A DNA stretch of 64,000 nt from UBA4582 sp965657335 (GTDB lineage Bacteria; Pseudomonadota; Gammaproteobacteria; Pseudomonadales; Azotimanducaceae). Location of the stretch: assembly GCA_965657335.1 (NCBI GenBank), contig CBFHOH010000009.1:69944-133943 (forward strand). Reading direction: 5' to 3'. The position numbers and the translations under genes were made by a program. Below the pieces are notes generated by a model. The model was not told the DNA's origin, ran no database searches, and saw only the letters and a program-made list of their open reading frames with translations. This document shows, piece by piece, positions 36,756 to 46,019 of the stretch; positions within the stretch are counted from its first letter, which is position 1, and each line of letters starts with the position of its first letter.

Positions 36756-38144
36756 ATGCAATGCTCAGCGAGAGCAATTCAGTTTACCGCATGGGCGCTT
36801 TTTCTCAGTCTCTTATCAGCTTGCAGTCAGCAGTTGGTGACTGCTGCTGCCGAATCAGAAAAACCTGCATATTCAACCCGCCCTCGTCTCGACCCCAAAC
36901 TGATTGTGGCGTTTGAAAACAAGATAGTCGAAACGTTACTCGCAGATCAGAAGCACCCACCAAAACAAAGAGACAGCGTTGGCATCACCTTGAGTGAGCA
37001 TGAGGACCTTGAAACACGCATTCAAACCCTCGAGCAACTGTCACAACGCCTAAGCGAGGTAAACCAGCAATTGCTGAATGCTGAAAACAAAGAGGCGATC
37101 CGGCTACATCATCGTCAACTCGCTTATCTGAATCGCCAGTTGATCGGTCAACGTTTGAATGTCACGGATCAACTTGGCTCGCGCTACGTCGGCCTGCTTT
37201 CATATTACTCAACACTGACCTTGTCGCCTGACTTACTTTTGGACAAAGCGATGGAGCGTCTCGAAAAGAATCAGGAAGAGATCGAACTTTTACTACACGA
37301 GGCCGGAATTCAGGTTACCACTAAGCGCCTACTTGCATCACTTAGCAATGACCAAACGCTTTTCTTAAGTGACTCAGCAGAAGATAAACATCTCTACCTT
37401 AATTTGATTTCAGATCTCATTACCGCTGCACCCTTCGCATTTGCCGAGCAAATAGCGACCGCTAAGAACAAACCAATTGAGGTTCGTGCATTGAACAATA
37501 AAAGTTCGACGCAGGAGCAGTTTGTTTACCATTCGGTCGACGACAACGCCGCGCTCACAGCAGTACTTAACGTCAACCTCAACGATATGAGTAAGCTGCC
37601 ACTGTATGAGGCTGAGGCTAAAAGCTTCATCTACGGCATCCCCGGCATGCACCAACTCACAAGCTCACGGGCCATGGGCGAGTATAGCGCTGCCTTTTCT
37701 TTAGACGACTTGCCTGCCTTTACGCTTGGTTGGGGACTCTACACCGCGGCGTTAGCCAGAGAATACAATTTATACCGAAGCCCCTACGGAGAGCTCGGCA
37801 GTCTAATGCTGGAAAGCCGTTATGCGGCGAGATCGATCGTCGATATCAACATTAACCGAGAACGCTGGAGCAATGAACAAGCGAGGGTGTTCTTGCAGGA
37901 GCAAGGGTTCGAGACAGAGGAAGGGGCTCGCCGAACGATCGACAACAGTCGCCAGCAACCGGGCAAACAGACCAGCGCTATTTCCGGTTTGCTTGCGTTC
38001 ACATCACTCGCACAGGCAATCAAAACGAAACGCCGAGATAACTTTAACGCCAAACAGTTTCACCAGCTAATTGTGTCCAAAGGTCCCTTACCACTTTGGT
38101 TACTGGAGCAGGAGTTGGATGAGTGGTACCAAACACATGATTGA
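36756..38144 (+). CDS. DUF885-like lipoprotein with apparently lost metal-binding motif
   Basis: A 462-residue protein with a lipoprotein signal (LLSAC). The C-terminal half follows DUF885 peptidase-like proteins: the ordered pattern PGxH, GWxLY, YGELGSLMLESRYAARSIVD and WSNEQARVFLQ is kept. However, the HExxPGHH site reads IYGIPGMH at 292-299 and EGWALY reads LGWGLY at 324-329, so most expected metal ligands and the Glu are missing. It is probably a pseudoenzyme or has a changed role. It starts 25 bases after fchA, likely in the same operon. Confidence 0.68.
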   Translation: MQCSARAIQFTAWALFLSLLSACSQQLVTAAAESEKPAYSTRPRLDPKLIVAFENKIVETLLADQKHPPKQRDSVGITLSEHEDLETRIQTLEQLSQRLSEVNQQLLNAENKEAIRLHHRQLAYLNRQLIGQRLNVTDQLGSRYVGLLSYYSTLTLSPDLLLDKAMERLEKNQEEIELLLHEAGIQVTTKRLLASLSNDQTLFLSDSAEDKHLYLNLISDLITAAPFAFAEQIATAKNKPIEVRALNNKSSTQEQFVYHSVDDNAALTAVLNVNLNDMSKLPLYEAEAKSFIYGIPGMHQLTSSRAMGEYSAAFSLDDLPAFTLGWGLYTAALAREYNLYRSPYGELGSLMLESRYAARSIVDININRERWSNEQARVFLQEQGFETEEGARRTIDNSRQQPGKQTSAISGLLAFTSLAQAIKTKRRDNFNAKQFHQLIVSKGPLPLWLLEQELDEWYQTHD

Positions 38145-38236
38145 CAGCAGCTCATTAATATCAACGTCACATGTTTTGAGCATCGCACTTTTTGACGAGC
38201 CCACAGCACCGGCAAATAAAAACACACAAATGTAAT

Positions 38237-38710
38237 TTAGGCTGTATCAGCACTCCAGTGCTGCCTTTGAGCGCGACCACCCTTATAGGCGGTTGAGACA
38301 GCGCTACAAAGCATCAATTCAAATAACTGGAAACGGACCGCAGGCATAAAGCTACTAACGGCCTCTGCGGCGGCGCGCTCTTGCGCACTTTCCACACGGC
38401 GTGCCTGCCCCATCATCTGAAACTCTCCACTGCTGCCAGAACTATCACTCATGCCGCAGTGCAAGCTAAACCGATTACTGCGCTCGATATCCTGAATCCG
38501 CCTTGAATCAGGGTCAAAAAAGACATAGCACTTTCCCGCGCCGATAATCGCAGTAATAGGGCGCACTCTTGGCCAGACGCCATCCGCTAAACCTGTGCCG
38601 TTTTCGGTACTGTTAGTCGCAAGATAAGCGACTTTTCCGTCTATTCTCTTCCTGCCAAAGTCAGCCAATTCCGGCTGCGCGCGCTCAAAGTCCTGCCAAG
38701 ATACAACCAC
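38237..38710 (-). CDS. Pyridoxamine 5'-phosphate oxidase-like split-barrel protein
   Basis: A 157-residue FMN-binding split-barrel family member: KVAYLATNSTENGT, WPRVRPITAIIGAGKCYVFF and a downstream FQMMGQARRVESAQE segment. Such proteins bind FMN, F420 or heme; the cofactor and substrate are not evident. It is monocistronic, with the DUF885-like gene convergent to it. Confidence 0.8.
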   Translation of the reverse strand: MVVSWQDFERAQPELADFGRKRIDGKVAYLATNSTENGTGLADGVWPRVRPITAIIGAGKCYVFFDPDSRRIQDIERSNRFSLHCGMSDSSGSSGEFQMMGQARRVESAQERAAAEAVSSFMPAVRFQLFELMLCSAVSTAYKGGRAQRQHWSADTA

Positions 38711-38804
38711 TTTCCTTCTCCAGGGGGCCGATAATTTTGCTTCGTTCTTTAGTTTATTTGTCTGGCGAGCTTAATCAAGTTTTCCTTCAAACAACATCAG
38801 CGTA

Positions 38805-40202
38805 CTACACGCCCAGCGTGTTTATCCCCGTAATTTTCACAGGTGACTGAATTGGAATATTCAGCGCTTTGGCAACCGGCATCAGCTCTCTTTGATAGTT
38901 CTTCCAGCGATTTTTCGAGGTGCGGTAAACAGGTTCTCTGACCTGCTTAAAGCTCGCTGTCTTAACCGTTCGCTCTGTTTCGTAAAACTTAAGGCACGCA
39001 GCTTCAAACTCAAGACCACAGTAATCGAGCAAACGACGAGATTGGTTTTCCTGATCTGAAATCACGTTTTCATATTCAACCGTGAGAATCTTGCCCGGAT
39101 AAAGCATTTCCCAATGCTCCATTAATCTTTGATATCCCAGATAAAAGCTAGTAAGTGTACCCAGATCAAAGCTGTAGTGCTGCCCGCGACTGAAGTTTTG
39201 AAAAAAGCAGGACAAGCACGTGTCCAGCGGGTGCCGCACGGTATGAATGATTTTAGCATTGGGAAACATGGAAAAGATCAACCCAACAAACTGGAAATTC
39301 AGCGGGTGTTTATCGACAACCCTAGATGCTGAATGAGATCCCGCCAGTTCCTCGATGCGTCGCAGATATTCAGAAGCCAACCTTTGATAATGCTGCTGCG
39401 CGAGGAACGGCAGGAAGTTTGGATAAGCCTGCTTTGGATTGACAAAATGGCTGCCGAATTTTGCAATATATTTCATATCGTTCAGCTCACCTGCACCGAG
39501 CACCTGAGAGTGACTCGCAAGTATTTGCTCTACCAAGGTAGTGCCGGACCTTGGCATGCCGAGAACAAAGACAGGTTTCTCGCTCGCACTTCCACCCCCG
39601 CCGATTTTCCTGATACTTCGTGGACTGAACTGATAGATGCAATTTTTTATTAAGTCGTTGAAACTGGGCGCATCAAATGTCTTGTCGGCAGCGTTGTTGC
39701 CCATCGAGTAATGATCAAAAGCGCTCGGGTAATCACCGACATCATCAAAATATTTTCCCGCCGCGAAGTAAAAACATGCCTTGGTGTTGCCGCGGAGCAC
39801 TGGAGATTCTAACTGACTTAGAATTTTGCCAAGCAATGGATCTCCATGCGAAAACTTTACCATTTCCGCCAGTCCCTGATAGGCTTCACCGTAATCTGGT
39901 TTCAGTTCGATAGCACGGCGATACTCCGCTTCCGCAGATTGAAGCTTCCCCATCCGTCGGTAGATACCAGCAATGTTGTGATGATATGCCGAGGCGTTAG
40001 GCGAAAGAGCGATCGCTTTCTCAATTAAAAGGACCGCTTCTTCATCTTTGTCTTGCTGACTCCTGACAAGACCTAGCAGGTGGTTTGCATCGGGGTTGTC
40101 TGGTTCTTCCTTTAGCACCTGCAGATAAACCCGCTCAGCTTTAGCGCGTTGCCCTTCCATTTGCTGCGCCATTGCTTGCCGCAGTATTTCAATCGTGGAC
40201 AT
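38805..40202 (-). CDS. TPR-repeat protein fused to a sulfotransferase domain
   Basis: A 465-residue protein. Residues about 1-120 hold TPR repeats (PNASAYHHNIAGIYRRMGK, DYGEAYQGLAEM), followed by a linker and a sulfotransferase domain with the PAPS 5'-phosphosulfate loop VLGMPRSGTTLVEQ and HTVRHPLDTCLSCF for the 3'-phosphate. The acceptor is unknown; TPR-sulfotransferase fusions of this size are common in marine proteobacteria. The ATG overlaps the PCu(A)C stop by one base. Confidence 0.87.
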   Translation of the reverse strand: MSTIEILRQAMAQQMEGQRAKAERVYLQVLKEEPDNPDANHLLGLVRSQQDKDEEAVLLIEKAIALSPNASAYHHNIAGIYRRMGKLQSAEAEYRRAIELKPDYGEAYQGLAEMVKFSHGDPLLGKILSQLESPVLRGNTKACFYFAAGKYFDDVGDYPSAFDHYSMGNNAADKTFDAPSFNDLIKNCIYQFSPRSIRKIGGGGSASEKPVFVLGMPRSGTTLVEQILASHSQVLGAGELNDMKYIAKFGSHFVNPKQAYPNFLPFLAQQHYQRLASEYLRRIEELAGSHSASRVVDKHPLNFQFVGLIFSMFPNAKIIHTVRHPLDTCLSCFFQNFSRGQHYSFDLGTLTSFYLGYQRLMEHWEMLYPGKILTVEYENVISDQENQSRRLLDYCGLEFEAACLKFYETERTVKTASFKQVREPVYRTSKNRWKNYQRELMPVAKALNIPIQSPVKITGINTLGV

Positions 40203-40636
40203 TATTCAGGTTTGGACATCTGACCCATGGCCCCCACAATCACAGGAACGGTAATATTGCCGCCCTCGTCCAAATCAAATTCAACTTGAAACTTTGCACC
40301 CTCGACCAGCGGCTCAGGCAAACGCATCAACATGATATGAAGCCCACCAGGCTCAAGTTTTCGTACCTCGCCAGCAGGAATCATAAAATCTTCTATGTGA
40401 CGCATACGCATCATACTGCCATCCAGATAGCTCTCATGCACCTCAGCCATCTTAGCAACGTCAGTCTTGATACCCTGAATCTGAATTGGATTGCCCGATG
40501 TGTTTTCGATAGTCGCGTATACCGCTCCCATACGGCCCTCTACCGTTGCTCTGGACCAAGCATCTGTAATTTGAAGACCTTCGCACAAGCCCGAACAGGC
40601 CGCGAAGCTTAAAAAAAGCCCGATTATAAATTTCAT
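40202..40636 (-). CDS. Periplasmic PCu(A)C copper chaperone
   Basis: A 144-residue exported protein with a signal peptide (about 1-18). It carries the full PCu(A)C copper motif H-x10-M-x21-H-x-M as His67, Met78, His100 and Met102. Such proteins deliver Cu(I) to cytochrome oxidase Cu sites. The start at 40636 has GGAG five bases upstream; an earlier TTG at 40678 is less likely. It might serve the cbb3 or an aa3 oxidase, but it is not in that cluster. Confidence 0.9.
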   Translation of the reverse strand: MKFIIGLFLSFAACSGLCEGLQITDAWSRATVEGRMGAVYATIENTSGNPIQIQGIKTDVAKMAEVHESYLDGSMMRMRHIEDFMIPAGEVRKLEPGGLHIMLMRLPEPLVEGAKFQVEFDLDEGGNITVPVIVGAMGQMSKPE

Positions 40637-40947
40637 TAAAACTCCGAGAAAGTCTGCGAGGACAACGCCCCTTTTCAAAGTTCCATTCTACCACTCTGAA
40701 CGTCACAGCACACCGAATCTGAGCGGCCGAGTGCATTAATTGGCTGTAGTTTATCGCGCTAGACAAGAGACAACAAAACGTGCCATTTATTTTATGCTAG
40801 AGCAATATTTTGATATCCCACAGAGAATTTCATCGTGGTAAACTATCGGCTTGCGCGACCCCACTGTGTGGTGCTTCGTGATTCAAAGAAACAGATTATC
40901 GAACTTGATCGATAACAAACAATCGTTACCGCCGGACCCAACCTGAC
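40637..40947. other. Divergent intergenic region between the copper chaperone and purN
   Basis: About 310 bases with no convincing gene. It should hold divergent promoters; TTTATGCTAGA near 40790-40802 could be a -10 element reading toward purN. No purine-regulator operator (PurR box) was recognised by eye. Confidence 0.35.
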
Positions 40948-41550
40948 ATGATGAAGCTCGGCATCCTAGCCTCACACCGCGGTACTAATTTTCAGGCTAT
41001 TATCGATGCCTGTAATTCAGGCGAGCTTCACGCGACACCCGTTATCGCAATCAGCAATAACAGCGATTCACACGCGCTTGAAAGAGCGCGCAATGCTGGC
41101 ATTGCCACACGCCACCTTTCAAGTATCACTCACCCAGACCCTGCGGCACTTGATGACGCCATTCTCAAATCACTTGAGCATTTTGCCGTTGATATTGTAG
41201 TAACGGTTGGCTACATGAAAAAACTCGGTCCCTCAACGCTCGCTGCCTTCCATGGCAATATTTACAATATACACCCATCTCTGCTGCCTAAATACGGTGG
41301 CACAGGCATGTACGGACTAAACGTGCACAAGGCCGTGATTGCCAACGGTGATACCGAAACCGGCGTCACAATACATCGATTAGAGGGTGAATATGATTCG
41401 GGACCCATTATTGCTCAACACAGAGTGCCAGTAGAAAGCGGCGACTCACCCGAGACACTCGCCGCCCGCGTTATCAAAGTTGAGCATCAATTCCTGATCC
41501 ACACACTAAACACTATTATTACAACAAGTAAGAACCCGGAGAATCGTTGA
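40948..41550 (+). CDS. purN: Phosphoribosylglycinamide formyltransferase
   Basis: A 200-residue enzyme that transfers a formyl group from 10-formyl-THF to GAR in purine synthesis. It shows LGILASHRGTNFQAI (phosphate loop), VGYMKKLGPS, NIHPSLLPKYGG with the catalytic Asn and His, and the catalytic Asp in LEGEYDSGPII. PurM is not adjacent, unlike in E. coli. It precedes prs, its stop sharing one base with the prs start. Confidence 0.93.
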   Translation: MMKLGILASHRGTNFQAIIDACNSGELHATPVIAISNNSDSHALERARNAGIATRHLSSITHPDPAALDDAILKSLEHFAVDIVVTVGYMKKLGPSTLAAFHGNIYNIHPSLLPKYGGTGMYGLNVHKAVIANGDTETGVTIHRLEGEYDSGPIIAQHRVPVESGDSPETLAARVIKVEHQFLIHTLNTIITTSKNPENR

Positions 41551-42575
41551 TGAAATCTCAGACAAGAGAATTTACCCCTAGGGCACCAATCGCACTCATT
41601 ACGTGCGAAGCAGGTCGGAGCTTCGCACAAAGAGTTGCTGATTCGATGAATGTACCACTGGCACCCAGCGTGGAAAGCTGGTTCGCCTGTGGCGAGGGAA
41701 AAATGGAAATTCTTGCCAACGTCCGAGGACATGACGTTTACATCTTTCAGTCAACCGTCGGTAATCAAGACGAACGCTCGGTATACGACAGATTTGTGAT
41801 GTTGCTACATGCCGTTGAGGCAGCCGCACTGTCTGATGCGCAATACATCACAGTGGTTACACCCTACTATCCTGGGGCTCGCCAAGATAAACGCAAGGGA
41901 CGAACCCGCGAAGGTATTAGTGCTGGGCTGTTCGCACGCATGCTTCAGGTCGCCGGGGCCAATCGAGTGCTCTCGGTAGAGATCCATAATGATTCGATCG
42001 CAGGCATGTTCAACCCCTCAATGGCCCATTTGGAGAACGTCTTTCTCACCCGCCATCTCGTTGAATGGCTAGTCTCTCAAAATCTAACCGGAGATGTTGT
42101 GGTGTCTCCAGACGTCGGATATCTGGAACGCGCTCGAGCCTATGCAGAAGAGTTGTCTGCTGATCTCGCTGCGTTGTCGAAGGAACGCGACTACTCCCAA
42201 CCCAACGTCGTGTTGCGATCCACCTTGATTGGCGAAGTCAACGGTAAAAATGTACTGCTGGTCGACGATATCGTCGATGGTGCAGGCTCTGCAGTCGCGG
42301 CTATTGAGGAGTTGAAGGAAAGAGGCGCCAACAACATCGTGCTTGCCTGCATCCATCCTCTGATGTCTTCTAACGCCTGGGAGAAACTGAGCGAGGTCAG
42401 AGCTCGGGCTGAAAAAGAAGGCTGGTCATTCGAATTTGTCGGGTGCAGCACCGTTGAGCATGACAATGCACCCGAGTGGTACCACTCGTTCCAAATTGAG
42501 AAACTGCTTGGCACCATCGTGCAAAAGATTAATGCTCGCGGCAGTGTTAGCCAAGTACAAAGAGACAGGGAATAA
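41550..42575 (+). CDS. prs: Divergent ribose-phosphate pyrophosphokinase
   Basis: A 341-residue PRPP synthetase-like protein that would make PRPP from ribose 5-phosphate and ATP. It has TPYYPGARQDKRKG and TREGISAGLFARMLQVAGA in the catalytic region and the PRPP loop VLLVDDIVDGAGSAVAAI. The N-terminal third differs from canonical Prs, which suggests a divergent subgroup. ATG 41550 has GGAG eight bases upstream and is used in preference to TTG 41547. Its product feeds the same pathway as PurN. Confidence 0.85.
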   Translation: MKSQTREFTPRAPIALITCEAGRSFAQRVADSMNVPLAPSVESWFACGEGKMEILANVRGHDVYIFQSTVGNQDERSVYDRFVMLLHAVEAAALSDAQYITVVTPYYPGARQDKRKGRTREGISAGLFARMLQVAGANRVLSVEIHNDSIAGMFNPSMAHLENVFLTRHLVEWLVSQNLTGDVVVSPDVGYLERARAYAEELSADLAALSKERDYSQPNVVLRSTLIGEVNGKNVLLVDDIVDGAGSAVAAIEELKERGANNIVLACIHPLMSSNAWEKLSEVRARAEKEGWSFEFVGCSTVEHDNAPEWYHSFQIEKLLGTIVQKINARGSVSQVQRDRE

Positions 42576-42766
42576 GCGCAGATTCCCGTCTTTACCTTGA
42601 CAACAGGGCAGGTTTGCATAATCCTACTTTCATCTAAGTAATGTGTGCCACAGACAACAATGGTTATGAGAGCTTTCAACAAAACACTCAATCGAGAGTT
42701 CCGCTTCAGCATAATTAGCATTATTCATACTTGAATGGTGGGTTGATGCTCGATAAAAGCAATCAA

Positions 42767-42793
42767 AACCCGCCACGAGGCGGGTTTTTTTTT
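42767..42793 (+). terminator. Strong rho-independent terminator downstream of prs
   Basis: AACCCGCC at 42767-42774 pairs with GGCGGGTT at 42779-42786 over an ACGA loop, followed by a run of T through 42793. It lies about 190 bases after the prs stop. The intervening 42576-42766 has no ORF or RNA gene I recognise; a 3' UTR or small RNA cannot be excluded. Confidence 0.9.
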
Positions 42794-42865
42794 GGTGAAA
42801 CTTGGAAAAATCCGCACAAAGCCAACCATACATGACAAAAAATCAGGACATCAGGGTGAAACAAC

Positions 42866-45800
42866 GTGTCAGAAGAAACTAACGCTAATCCAGCGGCATT
42901 CTCTTTCGTAGAACAAGAGCATGAGATACTCGATCTCTGGAAAACAAAGCGGATTTTTCAGCGTTCGCTGGAGCAAACGGCACACTCAGAGCCCTACATC
43001 TTTTATGATGGACCACCCTTCGCAACGGGATTGCCGCACCACGGACACCTCGTTGGGTCAATCTTGAAAGATGCTGTTCCCCGTTACTTCACCATGAAAG
43101 GGAGATACGTTCAGCGTCGATTTGGCTGGGATTGCCACGGCCTGCCGATAGAGCACGAAATTGACAAATCTCTCGGTATGTCTTCACAGGAGGCTGTTGA
43201 AAAGTTCGGTGTCAAAGGCTACAACGATGAGTGCCGTGCCATCGTTCAACGATATACCTCCGAGTGGGAAAAAACCATTACCCGCATCGGGCGTTGGGTA
43301 GATTTCGAGAACGACTATAAAACGATGGACCCTTGGTTTATGGAGTCTGTCTGGTGGGTGCTGAAACAACTCTGGGAGAAGGATCTTGTCTATCGCGGCG
43401 TCAAGGTTGTGCCCTTCTCAACAGCGCTCGGCACGGTTCTTTCAAATTTCGAAGCAGGGTCGAACTATCAGGATGTTCAGGACCCAGCAGTCACCGTATT
43501 GTTCAAGTTGACGGATGACGATACTTACATCGCAGCCTGGACGACAACGCCTTGGACACTGCCCTCAAATCTGGCGCTTTGCGTGGGCGACGACATCGAC
43601 TACGTCAAAGTGCACGATGAGGAACAAGGGGTAGATTTCATTCTTGCAGAGGCGCGTTTGGCCGAAGTCGGTAAAGGCAAGCAGCTCGAAGTTCAAGCGC
43701 ATTTCAAAGGATCGAGCCTGGTTGGTAAATCCTACGAACCACTATTTCCTTACTTTGCTGACGCCGCAGACGAAGGTGCATTTCAGATCGTCTCAGACGA
43801 TTACGTTTCAACCGATAGCGGCACCGGCGTTGTTCACCAGGCACCCGCATTTGGCGAAGACGATTTCCGCGTATTGAAAGCCGCTGGCATCACCGCGATG
43901 GTCTGCCCGATAGATATGAGCGGACAGTTTACGGCGGAAGTCACTGATTTTGCTGGCATGCATGTCAAAGACGCCGACAAACATATCATTAAGGCGCTAA
44001 AAGAATCGAAAGCACTCTATAAGCAGGACGTGATCGTCCACAGCTATCCTTTCTGTCCAAGATCCGACACGCCGATCATCTATCGTACCGTTGACTCTTG
44101 GTACGTCAAAGTTGAGAGCATGCGATCTGCGCTACAAAAGTCCAATCAAGCAATCAACTGGGTGCCAGGACACATCCAAAGCGGCCGCATGGGCAAGTGG
44201 CTTGAGGGTGCGGTCGACTGGGCAATATCAAGAAATCGTTACTGGGGCACGCCATTGCCTATTTGGGTTAACGATGTTACCGGTGCGCAGCTGTGCATGG
44301 GTTCCGTTGATGAACTTGAATCCTATACCGGCGTTCGTATCGATGACCTTCATCGCGAAAATGTTGACGAGTTAACCTTCTCTCTCGATGGAGAAGAAGG
44401 TGTCTATCGCCGCATTGAGGAGGTACTGGATTGCTGGTTTGAATCAGGGTCGATGCCTTATGCACAACTTCATTACCCTTTCGAAAATGAGACGATGTTC
44501 GAGCAAGGGTTTCCCGCCGAGTTTATTGCCGAAGGGCTTGATCAGACACGGGGCTGGTTCTATACCTTAATCGTTTTAGGCACCGCGCTTTTCGGCACAC
44601 ATCCTTTCAAAAATGTCATCGTTAACGGCATCGTTATGGCCGAAGATGGTAAGAAAATGTCTAAGCGGCTGCGTAACTACACGCCGCCTGATGACCTGAT
44701 GGAAACCTACGGAGCTGACGCACTAAGACTTTACTTAATTAACTCTGGTCTGGTGCGCGCAGAGGAACAGCGTTTCGCTGACACGGGGGTGAAAGACATG
44801 GTTCGCCGGGTATTACTACCCTGGCTTAACGCCTATCGTTTTCTCAACACCTATGCAGAAATTGACGATTGGAAAATTGATGAGACAAAGACCGGCTCAG
44901 ACAACATCATGGATCAATGGATTCTCTCCAGACTACAATCTCTGAAAACCAACATCGCAAACGAGATGGAAGGCTATAAGCTTTATAACGTGGTGCCGGC
45001 CCTGTTTGAATTCATTGAAGACCTGACCAATTGGTACATACGCTTAAACCGGGCCAGATTTTGGTCTGAAGATCTGACCGCAGACAAGACTGCGGCCTAT
45101 CAAACCCTTTATTCGGCTGTGTACGAGTTCACTCTCGCGATGGCTCCCTTCACCCCATTTTTATCCGAGACCATCTTCCAGAAGCTCAAGCAGTTCAATG
45201 GGGCAGAGCTTGAGTCGGTACATTTGTGCTCATATCCAGAGGCTGAAAGCGACTTGATCCAACCGGTGCTTGAGCAAGCCGTCACACGCATGCAGCACAT
45301 CATTTTGATGGGGCGTCAAAAGCGCAACCAAGAGAAAGTGAAAACAAAATTCCCACTGGAAAAGCTGACTGTCTTGCACACCGATCAGGGGCTACTAGAC
45401 GAAATATCTCGTTTGGAGAATTACCTTCAAGGAGAGCTCAACGTAAAAACGGTGGAGTATTCAACCTCTGAATCGGACTACATCAAACTTTATGCGAAAC
45501 CAAATTCTCCTGTGCTGGGTAAACGGTTGGGCAAAAACTTTAAACAATACAGAGGTCTGATCGAAGGGCTTGATTCCGCATCAATTGACGAACTTCAGGC
45601 TAAGGGCGAAATCACACTCGGCGATGAAACCTTTCAACTGGATGACATTTTAGTTTTCCGTGAGGCAAAAGAAGGTACGAACGCTGTGTCGGATCGCTTT
45701 GTATCAATCGACATGAATTGCGAACTCAACGATGCGTTAATAGCCGAGGGGCTAGCCAGAGAGGTTGTTAACCGCATTCAAAAATCACGCAAAGATATCG

Positions 45801-45991
45801 GTCTCAATGTTGTCGATCGCATTGATATCGACATGTCAGCATCGTCAGCGCTTGAGCCTGCAATTATCACCCACCTTGAGTACATCAAGCGCGAAACGCT
45901 TGCATTGAATATCAGTCTGGTGGCCGAACCGCAGTCACTTGTTTTTGAAATAGATGAGCATTCCGTTTCGTTCGAGATCACCAAAGTCTGA
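42866..45991 (+). CDS. ileS: Isoleucyl-tRNA synthetase, eukaryotic-type (IleS2)
   Basis: A 1041-residue class I synthetase that charges tRNA-Ile. The N-terminal motif reads PPFATGLPHHGHLVGS (HHGH at 58-61) with RRFGWDCHGLPIEHEIDKSLG-like sequence, and KMSKR lies at 597-601. The motif context and length are of the eukaryotic/IleS2 class, which is known for low mupirocin sensitivity, not of the common bacterial IleS1. The CP1 editing domain and C-terminal anticodon region are present. A GTG start is preceded by AGGGTGA. There is no lspA nearby, unlike common ileS1 operons. Confidence 0.92.
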   Translation: MSEETNANPAAFSFVEQEHEILDLWKTKRIFQRSLEQTAHSEPYIFYDGPPFATGLPHHGHLVGSILKDAVPRYFTMKGRYVQRRFGWDCHGLPIEHEIDKSLGMSSQEAVEKFGVKGYNDECRAIVQRYTSEWEKTITRIGRWVDFENDYKTMDPWFMESVWWVLKQLWEKDLVYRGVKVVPFSTALGTVLSNFEAGSNYQDVQDPAVTVLFKLTDDDTYIAAWTTTPWTLPSNLALCVGDDIDYVKVHDEEQGVDFILAEARLAEVGKGKQLEVQAHFKGSSLVGKSYEPLFPYFADAADEGAFQIVSDDYVSTDSGTGVVHQAPAFGEDDFRVLKAAGITAMVCPIDMSGQFTAEVTDFAGMHVKDADKHIIKALKESKALYKQDVIVHSYPFCPRSDTPIIYRTVDSWYVKVESMRSALQKSNQAINWVPGHIQSGRMGKWLEGAVDWAISRNRYWGTPLPIWVNDVTGAQLCMGSVDELESYTGVRIDDLHRENVDELTFSLDGEEGVYRRIEEVLDCWFESGSMPYAQLHYPFENETMFEQGFPAEFIAEGLDQTRGWFYTLIVLGTALFGTHPFKNVIVNGIVMAEDGKKMSKRLRNYTPPDDLMETYGADALRLYLINSGLVRAEEQRFADTGVKDMVRRVLLPWLNAYRFLNTYAEIDDWKIDETKTGSDNIMDQWILSRLQSLKTNIANEMEGYKLYNVVPALFEFIEDLTNWYIRLNRARFWSEDLTADKTAAYQTLYSAVYEFTLAMAPFTPFLSETIFQKLKQFNGAELESVHLCSYPEAESDLIQPVLEQAVTRMQHIILMGRQKRNQEKVKTKFPLEKLTVLHTDQGLLDEISRLENYLQGELNVKTVEYSTSESDYIKLYAKPNSPVLGKRLGKNFKQYRGLIEGLDSASIDELQAKGEITLGDETFQLDDILVFREAKEGTNAVSDRFVSIDMNCELNDALIAEGLAREVVNRIQKSRKDIGLNVVDRIDIDMSASSALEPAIITHLEYIKRETLALNISLVAEPQSLVFEIDEHSVSFEITKV

Positions 45992-46019
45992 TTATGCCAA
46001 ACTGACAAAAGGTACCACT

